64,000 nucleotides of DNA from assembly GCF_042186555.1 (NCBI RefSeq), contig NC_133328.1, positions 353,385,328-353,449,327 on the forward strand. Direction: 5' to 3'. Under the pieces are notes generated by a model, which saw nothing but the letters and a program-made list of their open reading frames with translations, was not told the origin of the DNA and made no database searches. The stretch is from Aquarana catesbeiana (taxonomy: Eukaryota; Chordata; Amphibia; Anura; Ranidae). Position numbers and translations under genes: made by a program. Position 1 is the first letter of the stretch. Each line of letters opens with the position of its first letter. Shown here one piece after another: positions 54,090-64,000 of the stretch.

Positions 54090-54179
54090 TATGGGGGAGA
54101 TTTACTAAACCTGGAGCACTCAGAATCTGGTGCAGCTGTGCATTATAGCCAATCAGCTTCAAACTTCAGCTTTTATTAA

Positions 54180-54740
54180 CCGCCTGCCGACCGCCGGCCG
54201 TCAATTGACGGCCAGGCGGCGCGGCTCTCGTTGCGGGAGGGCGTCATATGACTCCTCCCATTTAAACAGGGAATGCGCGCGATCGTGCGCGCGCATCCCT
54301 GTTCCTTCGGTGGCGGCGTGTCACGGAGACACCGCTCGCCACCGAGGGGGGTGAACAGCCATTGGACATGGCTGTTTACCACGTGATCGGCCGTGATGAA
54401 GTCACGGCCGATCACAGATAGGTCCACCCCATTGTGCACGGCGCATGCGCGTGATCGCGATTGCGCTGTGCGTGCACGTCGGTGACGGAGTGTTCCCGGG
54501 AACACTACTCATCACCGACGCCGGTAAACAGCCATTGGCTGGCTGTTTACCCACGTGATCGGCTGTGATCCATTCACAGCCGATCATAAATGTAAACACA
54601 GAGCGGTAACTAGCTGTTACCAGCTCTTCTCTCCTCACACACCGTTTCCAGTGTGAGGAGAGAAGAGCCAGAAGCAGTGAGTTACCGATCTGTGTTCTGT
54701 AGTGTCTGCACCAACACCACACCTGTCCCATCGCCCCCCC
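54180..54740. repeat. CpG-rich left subterminal region of piggyBac A
   Basis: Contains nested inverted repeats: GCCGTCAATTGACGGC (54197), GCGCGCGATCGTGCGCGC (54275), ACGTGATCGGCCGTGATGAA/CACGGCCGATCA (54379-54416), AGCCATTGGCTGGCT (54529) and AGAGAAGAGC-type arms (54625-54668). Possibly binding sites or promoter; no gene. Confidence 0.6.
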
Positions 54741-55720
54741 CAATTGTCATCTGTCACCCAACAGTCACCAGTGTCACCCAATAAAGTGCACCTGTCACAT
54801 AAGGGACTGCCATCAGTGACCGTCAGCGGTGCACCTGTCACCCGTCACAAATCAGTGACCATCAGCGGTGCACCTGTCACCCGTCAGCCATCACCCGTCA
54901 CCCATCAGTGACTGCCAGCCGTCACCCGTCACCCATCAGTGACCGCCAGCCGTCACCCGTCACCCATCAGTGACCGCCAGCTGCCAGCCATCACCCGTCA
55001 GTGACCGCCAGCCGTCACCCGTCACCCATCAGTAACCGCCAGCCGTCACCCGTCACCCATCAGTGACCACCAGCCGTCACCCATCACCCATCAGTGACCA
55101 CCAGCCGTCACCCATCACCCATCAGTGATCGCCAGCGGTGCTCCCGTCACAAATCAGTGACCATCAGCGGTGCACCTGTCACCCGTCAGCCATCACCCGT
55201 CACCCATCAGTGACCGCCAGCCGTCACCCGTCACCCATCAGTGACCGCCAGCCGTCACCCGTCACCCATCAGTGACCGCCAGCCGTCACCCGTCACCCAT
55301 CAGTGACTGCCAGCCGTCACCCGTCACCCATCAGTGACCGCCAGCCATCACCCATCAGTGACCGCCAGCCATCACCCGTCACCCATCAGTGACCGCCAGC
55401 GGTGCTCCTGTCACCCGTCACAAATCAGTGACCATCAGCGGTGCACCTGTCACCCGTCAGCCATCACCCGTCACCCATCAGTGACCGCCAGCCATCACCC
55501 GTCACCCATCAGTGACCGCCACCCGTCACCCATCAGTGACCGCCAGCCATCACCCGTCACCCATCAGTGACCGCCAGCCATCACCTGTTACCCATCAGTG
55601 ACCGTCAGCCATCACCGATCACCTGTCACCTTTTAGTGACCGTCACCCATCACCAGAAAGTGTCCGTGGCCTGTCACCCATCAGTGACCATCGCCTGTCA
55701 CACCGTCATCACCGATCAGT
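54740..55720. repeat. ~31-bp minisatellite upstream of piggyBac transposase
   Basis: About 30 units built from CATCAGTGACCGCCAGCC and GTCACCCGTCACC, with higher-order copies (AAATCAGTGACCATCAGCGG at 54850, 55153, 55423). Units are contiguous, so it is not a CRISPR-type array. It lies immediately 5' of the transposase start codon. Confidence 0.92.
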
Positions 55721-55787
55721 GATTGTCAGCTGCCACCTATCGCACAGCCCATCAGTGACCGTCACCTGCCACCTGTCACACCGCGTC

Positions 55788-57867
55788 ATGTCCAAAAGAG
55801 TATTTAGCAGTGAGGAGGCGTTCCAGATCCTCTCCATGACCGATGAGAGCAACGGGGAGTTCTCATCAGATTCCAATTTGGATTCTGATTCAAGTTCGGC
55901 ATTTGAACCAAATAGTGAATCGACAAATGATTCGGAGGAAGAATGGGTCCCTCCCAAAAGGGCACGGCACTCTGGAAACCAGGATTATATTCCCAGGCCC
56001 AGTACCAGCGCTGCCACCACCAATAGGCCCCAGGAACAAATTCCCAGGCCCAGTACCAGCGCTGCCACCAGCGTTAGGCCCCGGGAACAAATGCCCAGTA
56101 CCAGCGCTGCCACCACCAATAGGCCCCAGGAACAAATTCCCAGGCCCAGTACCAGCGCTGCCACCAGCGTTAGGCCCCGGGAACAATTGCCCAGTACCAG
56201 CGCTGCCGCCGGCGATAGGCCCCAGGAACAAATGCCCAGACCCAGTACCAGTCCTGCCACATCACGCCTGAGTACCAGCACAGGAAATTCAAATCCAACT
56301 ACTGGAGTGTCACACCCCCCAAGAGCCAGGGCCTCTACATACATGCCAGATGGTCTTGCCAACCCAATATGGCTGTCTTCCAACTCGGCATCGCCAATTA
56401 TTCCCCCGTTCACAGCACTGCCAGGTGTGCAGACCAACACCCAAAATTTCTCAGAGATTGATTTCTTTCATATGTATTTGCCCGACACTATGCTGCAATT
56501 TATTGTGGACCAGACAAATTTGTATGCCCAGCAATATATTGCCAACAACCCCCAATCATCCTATGCCCGTCCTTTTGAGTGGAGAGATCTGAATTTGGAG
56601 GAGTTCAAAATGTTTATGGGCCTCACCCTAAACATGGGGATTACAAAAAAAAATGAAGGACATGCCTATTGGTCCACCCACCCCATCCACAATATGTCCA
56701 TTTATTCTGCCCTAATGTCCAGGTCCCGATACAAGATGATAATGCGCTTTCTTCACTTCAGCGACAACACCCAGTGCCCTCCCCACAATCATCCAAATTA
56801 TACAAGTTATACAAGATTCGCCCACTGATAAATTTCTTTTCTCAACAATTTGCAGAACTCTATGTCCCCGATCAGAAAATTTGTGTCGATGAGTCCGTGG
56901 TACCCTTTTCAGGCCGGCTAGGAATAAAGCAGTATATTCCTAGCAAAAGGGCCAGATACGGAGTAAAGTTATACAAGCTATGTGAGAGAGCCACGGGATA
57001 TTTGTATGCATTCCGCATATATGAAGGAAAAGATTCCCAGCTCCAGCCCCCTGAGTGCCCGGCCTACATGGGCACAACTCGAAAGATTGTATGGGACCTG
57101 GCATACCCACTTCTAAACAAAGGATATCACATTTACGTTGACAACTTTTACACCAGCCTGCCCCTTTTCAAACACTTATACATCGCAAAAACCCTGGCCT
57201 GTGGAACCTCCAGAAAAAATAGAAAGGGCTTCCCACAATCTTTAGTGAACAAAAAGCTGCGAAGGGGGGAAAGAGCATCATTGAGATGCAACGAAGTGCT
57301 GGCCTTGAGGTGGAAGGATAAGAGGGACGTGCACATGATGTCCACCATCCATGAAGACACTGCAATTGTGGTACAAAGAAGACAAGGTCCCATTGAAAAG
57401 CCAACATGTGTCCAAGATTATAATCTCTACATGGGGGGGTAAATTTTAATGATCAAATGATTCAGCCCTATTTGTCAATCAGGAGGTCCCGATTCTGGTA
57501 TAAGAAGGTAGCAATTTATCTCATCCATTTGGCCATTTACAATTCCTACGTAGTCTACACCAAATCCATTGAAAGCCCCGCCCCCTTCCTAAAATTCATA
57601 GAAGAAGTTGTCACGTCCCTCATCTATCACCAAAGACCCCCCCAAGAAGACCTTCGCTCTGAGGCTGTTTGCCGACTCCATGAGCGCCACTTCCTCTTCA
57701 GCATTCCACCATCTGAAGCAGGCCGAAGACGGCAAAAAAAATGTCGCGTGTGCACCAAAAGAGGATTTAGAAGAGATACCAGCTACCATTGTCCCCAGTG
57801 TCCCTCCCAACCTGGCCTTTGCATTGGTGAATGCTTCCAAATTTATCACACATCCATAAAATATTAG
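55788..57867 (+). pseudogene. piggyBac transposase (two 1-bp frameshifts)
   Basis: Start MSKRVFSSEEAFQIL at 55788. An acidic N-terminus is followed by five ~18-residue repeats of the PRPSTSAATTNRPQEQI type (55985-56270), then the DDE_Tnp_1_7 region: SEIDFFHMYLPDTMLQFIV, FKMFMGLTLNMGI, a frameshift near 56804, YKIRPLINFFSQQF, catalytic D in VDESVVPFSGR (56887) and D in YVDNFYTSLP (57134), LYMGG, a second shift in the G-run at 57435-57441, and the NDQM aspartate (57447). Ends in a Cys/His-rich C-terminus (LHERHFLFS, CRVCTKRGF, CPQCPSQPGLCIGECF). piggyBac transposases excise and integrate precisely at TTAA. Both lesions are in short repeats and look recent. Confidence 0.93.
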
Positions 57868-58800
57868 CCCATATTTTTATCCATTTCCCCATTTTCATCA
57901 TCTGTGCTGACCATTTTCCATTCTTTCCCAAATAACCATGCCACTGCCTTCCATGTGAACTGACCCTGGCCTGTTTTTTGACTATGCCTCTGCCTACCGT
58001 TTGGACTGCTTTCATGTGAACTGACCCTGGCCTGTTTTGTGACTATGCCTCTGCCTACCGTTTGGACTGCCTCCACGTGAACTGACCCTGGCCTGTTTTA
58101 TCAACTACTCTACTGCCTACCGCTTGGACTGCTTACATGTGAACCGACCCTGGCCTGTTTTATGGACTATGCTTTTGCCTACCGCTTGGACTGATCTGTT
58201 GCCCTGCTACTGTAGTACACAGGGGTCTCACATATGTGAGGGGCTCCAGAATTGTTTTTCCGGTTGGAGAAAACAATTATTTTTGTTTTCTCCGGGTTTC
58301 GGAATTAGGGTCTGGAGTCCGGAGGCTTCATAGAGATTTAGGTGGGTCGAAGCCTCTACCCCTGTGCCCCTGTGCACAGGTCTTACCTGATTGTGGCCCT
58401 CAGCCTGCTACTGATTTACTGCCACCATGCCCATGCCTGTTGCGGTACAATAATGAGTGTCTGCAGTTAACAGTGTACCAGGACCAATATTATGGCTGTG
58501 CTGGCTGTCTCTGCTTGGACAATTTCTATGGACTGTGCTGTGCCGACTATAGACAATATTCCTGCCTGCTGCCTGGATAGTTAATATTGCTGTCGCTAAG
58601 CACCTCCCTGCCTGCTGCCTGGACCAGTGCTCTCCTCTGTGGATACTACTAAAAGCACAGGTAATGCTTTTTTTTTACCCTTTCTGCAATAAAATTTATT
58701 TTGGATTGTAATTCTTGGTATGTGCATGCTATGTGTTAGAAATATGAAGGGTTTTCAAAAATGATAGGTTGCCAGGAAATTATATATGTCATTTATGCTC
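57868..58800. repeat. 3' region of piggyBac A with short tandem units
   Basis: About four ~60-bp units around TGAACTGACCCTGGCCTGTT (57957-58165). Then a non-coding segment with CTGCCTGCTGCCTGGA repeats (58563-58623) and AATAAA at 58690, a possible transposase poly(A) signal. Confidence 0.7.
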
Positions 58801-60740
58801 CTAGAACGCCTGATGGTGCTACTTTGATGTTGGGCCTCTGTATGTGGCCAGGCTGTGTAAAAGTCTCACACATGTGGTATCGCCATACTCAGGAGGAGTA
58901 GCAGAATGTATTTTGGGGTGTCATCTTTGCTACGTACATGCTATGTATTGGAAATATCTGATAAATAGACAACTTTGTGTAAAAAAAAATGCGTTTTCAT
59001 TTTTTTCCACATTTTCCAAAAACTTTTGGAAAAAAATGAACCGTTCAAAAGACTCCTTATGCCTCATAGATTATACGTTGGGGTGTTTGCTTTCCAAAAT
59101 GGGGTCATTTTGGGTGCAATTCCATTGTCCTGATGCTCCAGGGCCTTCAAAAATGCAATAGGTGGTTGAGAAATGAGATGTGTCATTTATGCTCGTAGAT
59201 CGCCTGATGGTGCTACTTCAATGTTGGGCCTTTGTATGTGGCCACGCTGTGTAAATGTCTCACACATGTGGTATCGCTATACTCAGGAGGAGTAGCAGAA
59301 TGTATTTTAGGGTGTCATCTTTGCTACGTACATGCTATGTGTTGGAAATATCTGATAAATAGACAACTTTGTGTAAAAAAAAAATGCGTTTTCATTTTTT
59401 TCCACATTTTCCAAAAACTTCTGGAAAAAAAATGAACCGTTCAAAAGACTCATTATGCCTCATAGATTATATGTTGGGGTATTTGCTTTCCAAAATGGGG
59501 TCATTTTGGGGGCAATTCCATTGTCCTGGTGCTCCAGGGCCTTCAAAAATGCAATAGGTGGTTGAGCAATGAGATGTGTCATTTATGCTCGTAGATCGCC
59601 TGATGGTGCTACTTCAATGTTGGGCCTTTGTATGTGGCCACGCTGTGTAAAAGTCTCACACATGTGGTATCGCTATACTCAGGAGGAGTAGCAGAATGTA
59701 TTTTGGGGTGTCATCTTTGCTACGTGCATGCTATGTGTTGGAAATATCTGATAAATGGACAACTTTGTGTAAAAAAAAAATGCGTTTTCATTTTTTTCCA
59801 CATTTTCCAAAAACTTCTGGAAAAAAATGAACCGTTCAAAAGACTCATTATGCCTCATAGATTATACGTTGGGGTGTTTGCTTTCCAAAATGGGGTCATT
59901 TTGGGGGCAATTCCATTGTCCTGGTGCTCCAGGGCCTTCAAAAGTGTAATAGGTGGTTGAGAACTGAGATGTGACATTTATGCTCGTAGAACGCATGGAG
60001 ATGCTACTTCAATGTTGGGCCTTTGTATGTGGCCAGGCTGTATAAGAGTCTCACACATGTGGTATCGCCATACTCAGGAGAAGTAGCAGAATGTATTTTG
60101 GGGTGTCATCTTTGCTACGTACATGCTATGTGTTGGAAATATCTGATAAATGGACAACTTTGTGTAAAAAAAAAATGCGTTTTCATTTTTTTCCACATTT
60201 TCCAAAAACTTCTGGAAAAAAATGAACCGTTCAAAAGACTAATTATGCCTCATAGATTATACGTTGGGGTGTTTGCTTTCCAAAATGGGGTCAGTTTGGG
60301 GGCAATTCTATTGTCCTGGTGCTCCAGGGCCTTCAAAAGTGTAAATGGTGGTTGAGAAATGAGATGTGTCATTTAGGCTCGTAGAACGCATGAAGATGCT
60401 ACTTCAATGTTCGGCCTTTGTATGTGGCCAGGCTGTGTAAAAGTCTCACACATGTGGTATCACCATACTCAGGAAGAGTAGCAGAATGTATTTTGGGGTG
60501 TAATTTGTTGTATGCATATGCTCTGAGAGAGAAATAACCTGTTAATATGACAATTTTGTAAAAAAATTTAAAAAAAAAAAAAAAATCTTCATTTTGCAAA
60601 GAATTGTGGGAAAAAATTACAACTTAAAAAAATTCACCATGCTACTTACTTAATACCTTGGAATGTCTACTTTCTAAAAAGGGGTCATTTAGGGGGTATT
60701 TGTACTTTTCTGACTTGTTAGTGTACCAAGAATTGAGATA
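58800..60740 (+). repeat. Array of ~395-bp tandem units near the right end of piggyBac A
   Basis: Four full units and part of a fifth. CACACATGTGGTATCGC recurs at about 58868, 59260, 59657 and 60053, with a variant at 60450. Each has AATGTATTTTGGGGTG, GAACCGTTCAAAAGACTC and TTTCCAAAATGGGGTCA. Frames of about 105-110 codons recur in each unit (from 58844, 59232, 59628, 60023), but they are low-complexity at the end and probably not genes. Confidence 0.92.
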
Positions 60741-61185
60741 GACCATCGCTACATCTGTGTGATCAGATGTGATCAATTTTCAGTGATTGGCACCATAGTT
60801 TGTAGACTCTATAACTTTCACAAAGATCAAATAATTTACACTAATTTGGGTTATTTTTACCAAAGCTATGTAGCAGTATAAATGTTGGCCAAAATTTATG
60901 AAGAAAAATTACTAATTTGCAAAATTTTATGACAGAAACAAAGAAAAAGGCATTTTTTTCACAAGATTTACGGTCTTTTTTATTTATAGCACAAAAAATA
61001 AAAAACCCACTAGTGATTAAATACCACCAAAAGAAAGCTCTATTTGTGTGAAAAAAAGGCGCAAATTTCATATGGGTACAGTGTTGCATGACTGAGTAAT
61101 TGTCATTCAAAGTGTGAGAGCGCTGAAAGCTGAAAATTGGTCTGGGCAGGAAGGGGGTGTAAGTGCACTGTATTGAGGTGGTTAA
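60741..61185 (+). repeat. Right-end block shared by all piggyBac copies here
   Basis: AAAGAAAGCTCTATTTGTG, GGGTACAG.GTTGCATGAC and GGCAGGAAGGGGGT before the terminal TTAA. Also at 20340-20718, 22735-23143 and 52990-53394. It marks the copies as one family. Confidence 0.85.
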
Positions 61186-61275
61186 AGCTTTGACAATAAA
61201 CCTAGAAGCTGATCGGTTTCTATGCAGAGCTGCACCAGATTTTGCACATTCCAGATTTAGTAAATCTTCCTCTAT

Positions 61276-64000
61276 GTCTCACATCGATCTTATATTTGCT
61301 AGTAGTAGGGTTCTCCCTAGAGTAAGGGAGTTTTCTATCCTTCCGTGAGGGATCTCAAACCATGCCCCTATGTTGCTATATTTCCATACCCAATGTGCCC
61401 CTCTGACAGCGTATGAAGACAATCTTAATTTAGATTTTTGATGATAGGATTAAAGCATTGAAAGCCTTGGCTTGCCAGACATTCTGGCCCCTAAACCAAG
61501 ATTCTGCTGCACCAGTTGTTGTTTGGGACACCTTTAAGGCTTATGTTAGGGGCCAATATGGATGCTTTAGGGGGGCTCTGGAAGGTGCTAAGGCCAGGGC
61601 ACATATCCTTAAATCATAGCTCATTAGTACACATAACCCAGTAATTTACCAAGACATGCAGATGGCATACAGAGAAGTTGTACTTATCATGCTGAGGTCT
61701 CTAGGAAACAGCAACTCTATCAGACACAGCATTTTCTTGGGCAAGGAGAGAAGACAGGCAGCTTCTTAGCCTGGCTTTTGAAGGAACAGACTGTTAATGT
61801 CACCATAACTGGCTTACGAGACTATGGAGGGACACTATTGCCTGACCTTGTTTCCATTAACACCAAGTTTGCCTTGTTCTACAAGAGATTATACTCTACT
61901 CTGTTTATTTACTCTGAGAGATTTCTGCTCCTATTTAGATAGTGTTGATTTCACCTCTTTAACTCCTCACTTGCAACATCAGCTAGATGCATTCATAATT
62001 CTGCAGGAGGTCCAGCAAGCAATTTATTTCCTGCAGGCAGGGAAAATCCCAGGTATAGATGGCCTTCCTTCAGAGTTTTTAAAACCCACATAGAAGTAGT
62101 AGCACCTAGACTAAATGAGATGCTTCGTACTGCATTGGCTGAGGGTTGTCTCCCAGCTACTATGTCTCAAGTCATCATTATTGTTGTGCCCAATCAAGTT
62201 AGAGATCAAGAGCTATGCTCCTCTTATTGACCCATTTCACTGTTGAATGTAGATGTCAAAACCCTTACTAAAATAGTAACTGCCCACCTCAACTCTGTTA
62301 TCTTCATTCTTTGGAGACCAGCCTGATCTCATGCCTGGCAAGGGTACTGGCACTAACGTCTGTAAGCTGTTCAATATTATAGCTTACTCTGTGACCCTGC
62401 ACACATCTGGTGTTATAGCCTCCACGGATGCAGAGAAAGCTTTTGACTCAGTTGAGTGTGAGTACTTGTGGATGATTCTCTGGAGGTTTGGATTTTGCCC
62501 ACAATTTATCTCATGGAAACAACTCTTATATACATATCACACTGCCCACTCTCACTGGATTTATTTGTCTTGGTTATTGAGACTATCCTCTGATCCTCTG
62601 CAATGGTCTGGGGAGCGGCAGTATGTTCCAGTCAAGGAGAAGATTTGCAGCATGCATCAGTCTTGTTGATGTCAGCTCTGGAGGTTATTGACACATTTGG
62701 TAGCTATTCAGGCATTAAAATCAATTGGGACAAATCAGTGTTGTTCATTTTGACCCCTCAGCTTCTCAGCCTATCATTGATGTCCTTCTTAGATGAGTCT
62801 CCCAATTTAAATATTTGGGTGTTAATATCCACAGGGATCTCTCAAGCCACTGTACCTGTCTCTTAAGCTTCACCCTATACTTCTCCAATTGACTCAAAAA
62901 TGCACTGTGTGGAAATCCCTACCTTAAATTCCAGTGGTTGTGCTAACCTTATAAAAATTATTTTTGTATAAATTCTGACACACTCCACTCTACATTTCGA
63001 AGGCATTTCTTAGTAAAATAGATCAGGTTGTTACCTCCTTTGTATGGGCAGGGAATACTCCTATGATTACTAAAATCATTTGCAGCTCTCACTCCCTCTA
63101 GATCAATGTTTCAACTCCAGTCCTCAAGTACCCCAACAGGTCATGTTTTCAGGCTTACCATTATTTTGCACAGGTGATTTGATCATTTTCACTGCCTTAG
63201 TATTTACCACAGCCATTTTATCTTAAGGGAAATCCTGAAAACATGACCTGTTGGGGGGTACTTGAGGACTGGAGTTGAGAAACATTGCTCTAGATGATCT
63301 GAGCCTTCCATGCTTTCAGAAATACTATTGGGCTGCAGTGTTGGTGATCGTTCAGTGGTGGTTCTCCCTGATTGCTATTATCCCTGCAGTTACTTTGGAG
63401 GCTACATTGCTGGGTTCATACTTGGACTTAAGTAATCTAGTCTTCTGAGGCCCTAGCTCCAATCCCAACATCATTGTTCCTATGAAGACTACTCTCTGGT
63501 TGTGGAGACAGGTGAGCACAAAAGCTGACACAATCAATACAAAGTTCTTGTATATCTCTTTGTTGGGGAATTCCCTGTCGTTTGCATTTTGGATTCATGG
63601 TATATGGTATCAAAATGCTGCAGGATATTATGCCTGGAGGGTGCTTGCTTACTAGAGATAGATATGTACAGCTTAAATGTTTCCACTGGGTATATTTTTT
63701 TTCCCTAGAAACTCTCAAGGGTTTTTTAGAACTGTAGATGCACCATGTATAAATGCAGCACTGAGACTTGGTGGTATGTGATACGGTTGATGCAACATTT
63801 CATAAAAAATGATTCCTCTTTTATATAGTTTACAATGCTGGGAAGACTATTCTCTCTAAGTGGAAACTAACTGACCTACCTCCTCTACAGCACTGGAGAT
63901 CTATGGTTAACTCGGTTTTGCTTTTTATGTACCTATTTGTGACACAATTGTATACGCACGGGCAAGAGATCTGATGATATAAAGTATAATATGTTAATTA
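61276..64000 (+). pseudogene. L1 ORF2, end of endonuclease and reverse transcriptase (decayed)
   Basis: SMSHIDLIFASSRVLP (61276-61330), then RT pieces in changing frames: LTPHLQHQLDAFIILQEVQQAI..GKIPGIDGLPSEFLKPT (61960-62090), LMPGKGTGTNV, STDAEKAFDSVECEYLW (about 62430), FGSYSGIKINWDKSVLF (about 62695). The YADD segment is not recognisable. After 62870 only debris to the window end. Confidence 0.72.
63104..63287. mobile_element. hAT-type MITE (184 bp)
   Basis: Perfect 8-bp duplication CTCTAGAT at 63096-63103 and 63288-63295. Ends CAATGTTTCAACTCCAGTCC and its inverted form; CAACAGGTCATGTTTTCAGG is mirrored by CCTGAAAACATGACCTGTTG. Typical fold-back hAT MITE, inserted in the dead L1. Confidence 0.95.

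Larger units (their letters stand above)
54176..61185 (+). mobile_element. piggyBac element A (7.0 kb) with transposase gene
   Basis: TTAA at both ends (54176-54179, 61182-61185). Left end TTAACCGCCTGCCGACC; right end (reversed) TTAACCACCTCAATACAG. Order: left end with CpG-rich inverted segments, ~31-bp minisatellite (54740-55720), transposase (55788-57867), short tandem units (57950-58170), then four ~395-bp tandem units (58800-60740) and the family right end. The transposase carries two 1-bp losses. The element is inserted in a MITE that is itself inserted in a dead L1. Confidence 0.9.
54093..61272. mobile_element. GATTTACTAAA-type MITE, split by piggyBac A
   Basis: Left part 54093-54175 (GGGGGAGATTTACTAAACC...GGTGCAGCTGTGCA..AGCCAATCAGCTTC) and right part 61186-61272 (GAAGCTGATCGG..GCAGAGCTGCACCAGATT...TTTAGTAAATCTTCCTC) are inverted relatives. 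TAT flanks both ends (54090-54092, 61273-61275). The piggyBac sits at the TTAA in the loop of the fold-back. Confidence 0.85.
46690..64000 (+). mobile_element. Decayed L1 LINE (+), multiply interrupted
   Basis: Pieces of one plus-strand L1 in order: possible pre-ORF2 part (46690-46957), endonuclease N-terminal part (53550-54089), endonuclease end (61276-61420), RT (61840-62870) and C-terminal debris to the window end. Interruptions: a piggyBac derivative at 46958-53394; a MITE at 54093-61272 that itself contains a piggyBac; and a hAT MITE at 63104-63287. Numerous stops and shifts. Confidence 0.7.

Noticed and set aside
54740..55720. CRISPR-like regular repeats
   Set aside because: Units are contiguous without unique spacers, and the setting is a eukaryotic transposon; it is a minisatellite.
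58844..60355. Four tandem frames of ~105-110 codons with similar proteins
   Set aside because: They recur because the DNA unit recurs. Long A-runs are read as Lys/Phe tracts, and no domain or start context supports translation.
1..64000. Endogenous retrovirus or other viral sequence
   Set aside because: No gag, protease, envelope or paired LTRs seen; all reverse transcriptases have LINE motifs and APE-type partners.
1..64000. Host protein-coding exons, tRNA or rRNA genes
   Set aside because: All supported reading frames belong to transposable elements. I found no tRNA-like cloverleaf or rRNA segment by eye, although short host exons in the unassigned intervals cannot be excluded.

Overview
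The window looks like repeat-dense, intergenic DNA from an amphibian, most likely an anuran and possibly a ranoid frog. That is an inference from the repeat types, not a database match: a complete L1, an L2 and a CR1 LINE, PIF/Harbinger elements, piggyBac elements bounded by TTAA, hAT copies with 8-bp duplications and many fold-back MITEs. I see no host protein-coding gene, tRNA, rRNA, LTR retrovirus or CRISPR array. Nearly every long reading frame belongs to a transposable element.

Layout. 1-1515: end of a Harbinger-type element (copy 1). 1519-7551: LINE debris, a foldback repeat, a composite repeat with a 0.77-kb palindrome, an L1 scrap and a MITE. 7555-14767: a complete 7.2-kb Harbinger-type element (copy 2) with perfect 20-bp ends and three genes: a MADF-domain protein (-), a Myb/SANT-like protein (+) and a DDE transposase (-). 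14768-27893: L1 pieces on the minus strand, two non-autonomous piggyBac copies and decayed repeats. 27897-28257: a 361-bp Harbinger MITE. 28411-32350: a nearly full-length L2 LINE (-). 32945-39735: an old hAT copy split by a complete L1 (33129-39710) with both ORFs open and a perfect 16-bp target duplication. 41201-44204: Harbinger copy 3, cut by a CR1 LINE (to 46394). 46690-64000: a decayed L1 (+) broken by a 6.4-kb piggyBac derivative (46958-53394) and by a MITE (54093-61272) that itself holds a 7.0-kb piggyBac with a transposase gene (54176-61185).

The most interesting signal is in the Harbinger family. Three diverged copies all carry a MADF-domain gene near one end, besides (in the complete copy) the usual Myb-like protein and transposase. 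In all three, the last exon and 3' UTR of this gene contain an inverted, roughly 200-290 bp copy of its own MADF exon. The inverted arm starts within the C-terminal basic tail and stops 15-20 bp short of a poly(A) signal. Its outer breakpoint is the same in each copy, so it is ancestral. A spliced transcript would carry a long self-complementary hairpin. In copy 2 the MADF and Myb-like genes diverge from one short CpG-rich, GC-box-containing interval.

Other points of note: three ~180-bp promoter-like monomers with YY1-like motifs in the intact L1; a 2A-like motif after a hydrophobic stretch in the L2 protein; a microsatellite inside the L2 frame; ~390-bp tandem units near one end of two different piggyBac elements; and several long palindromes.
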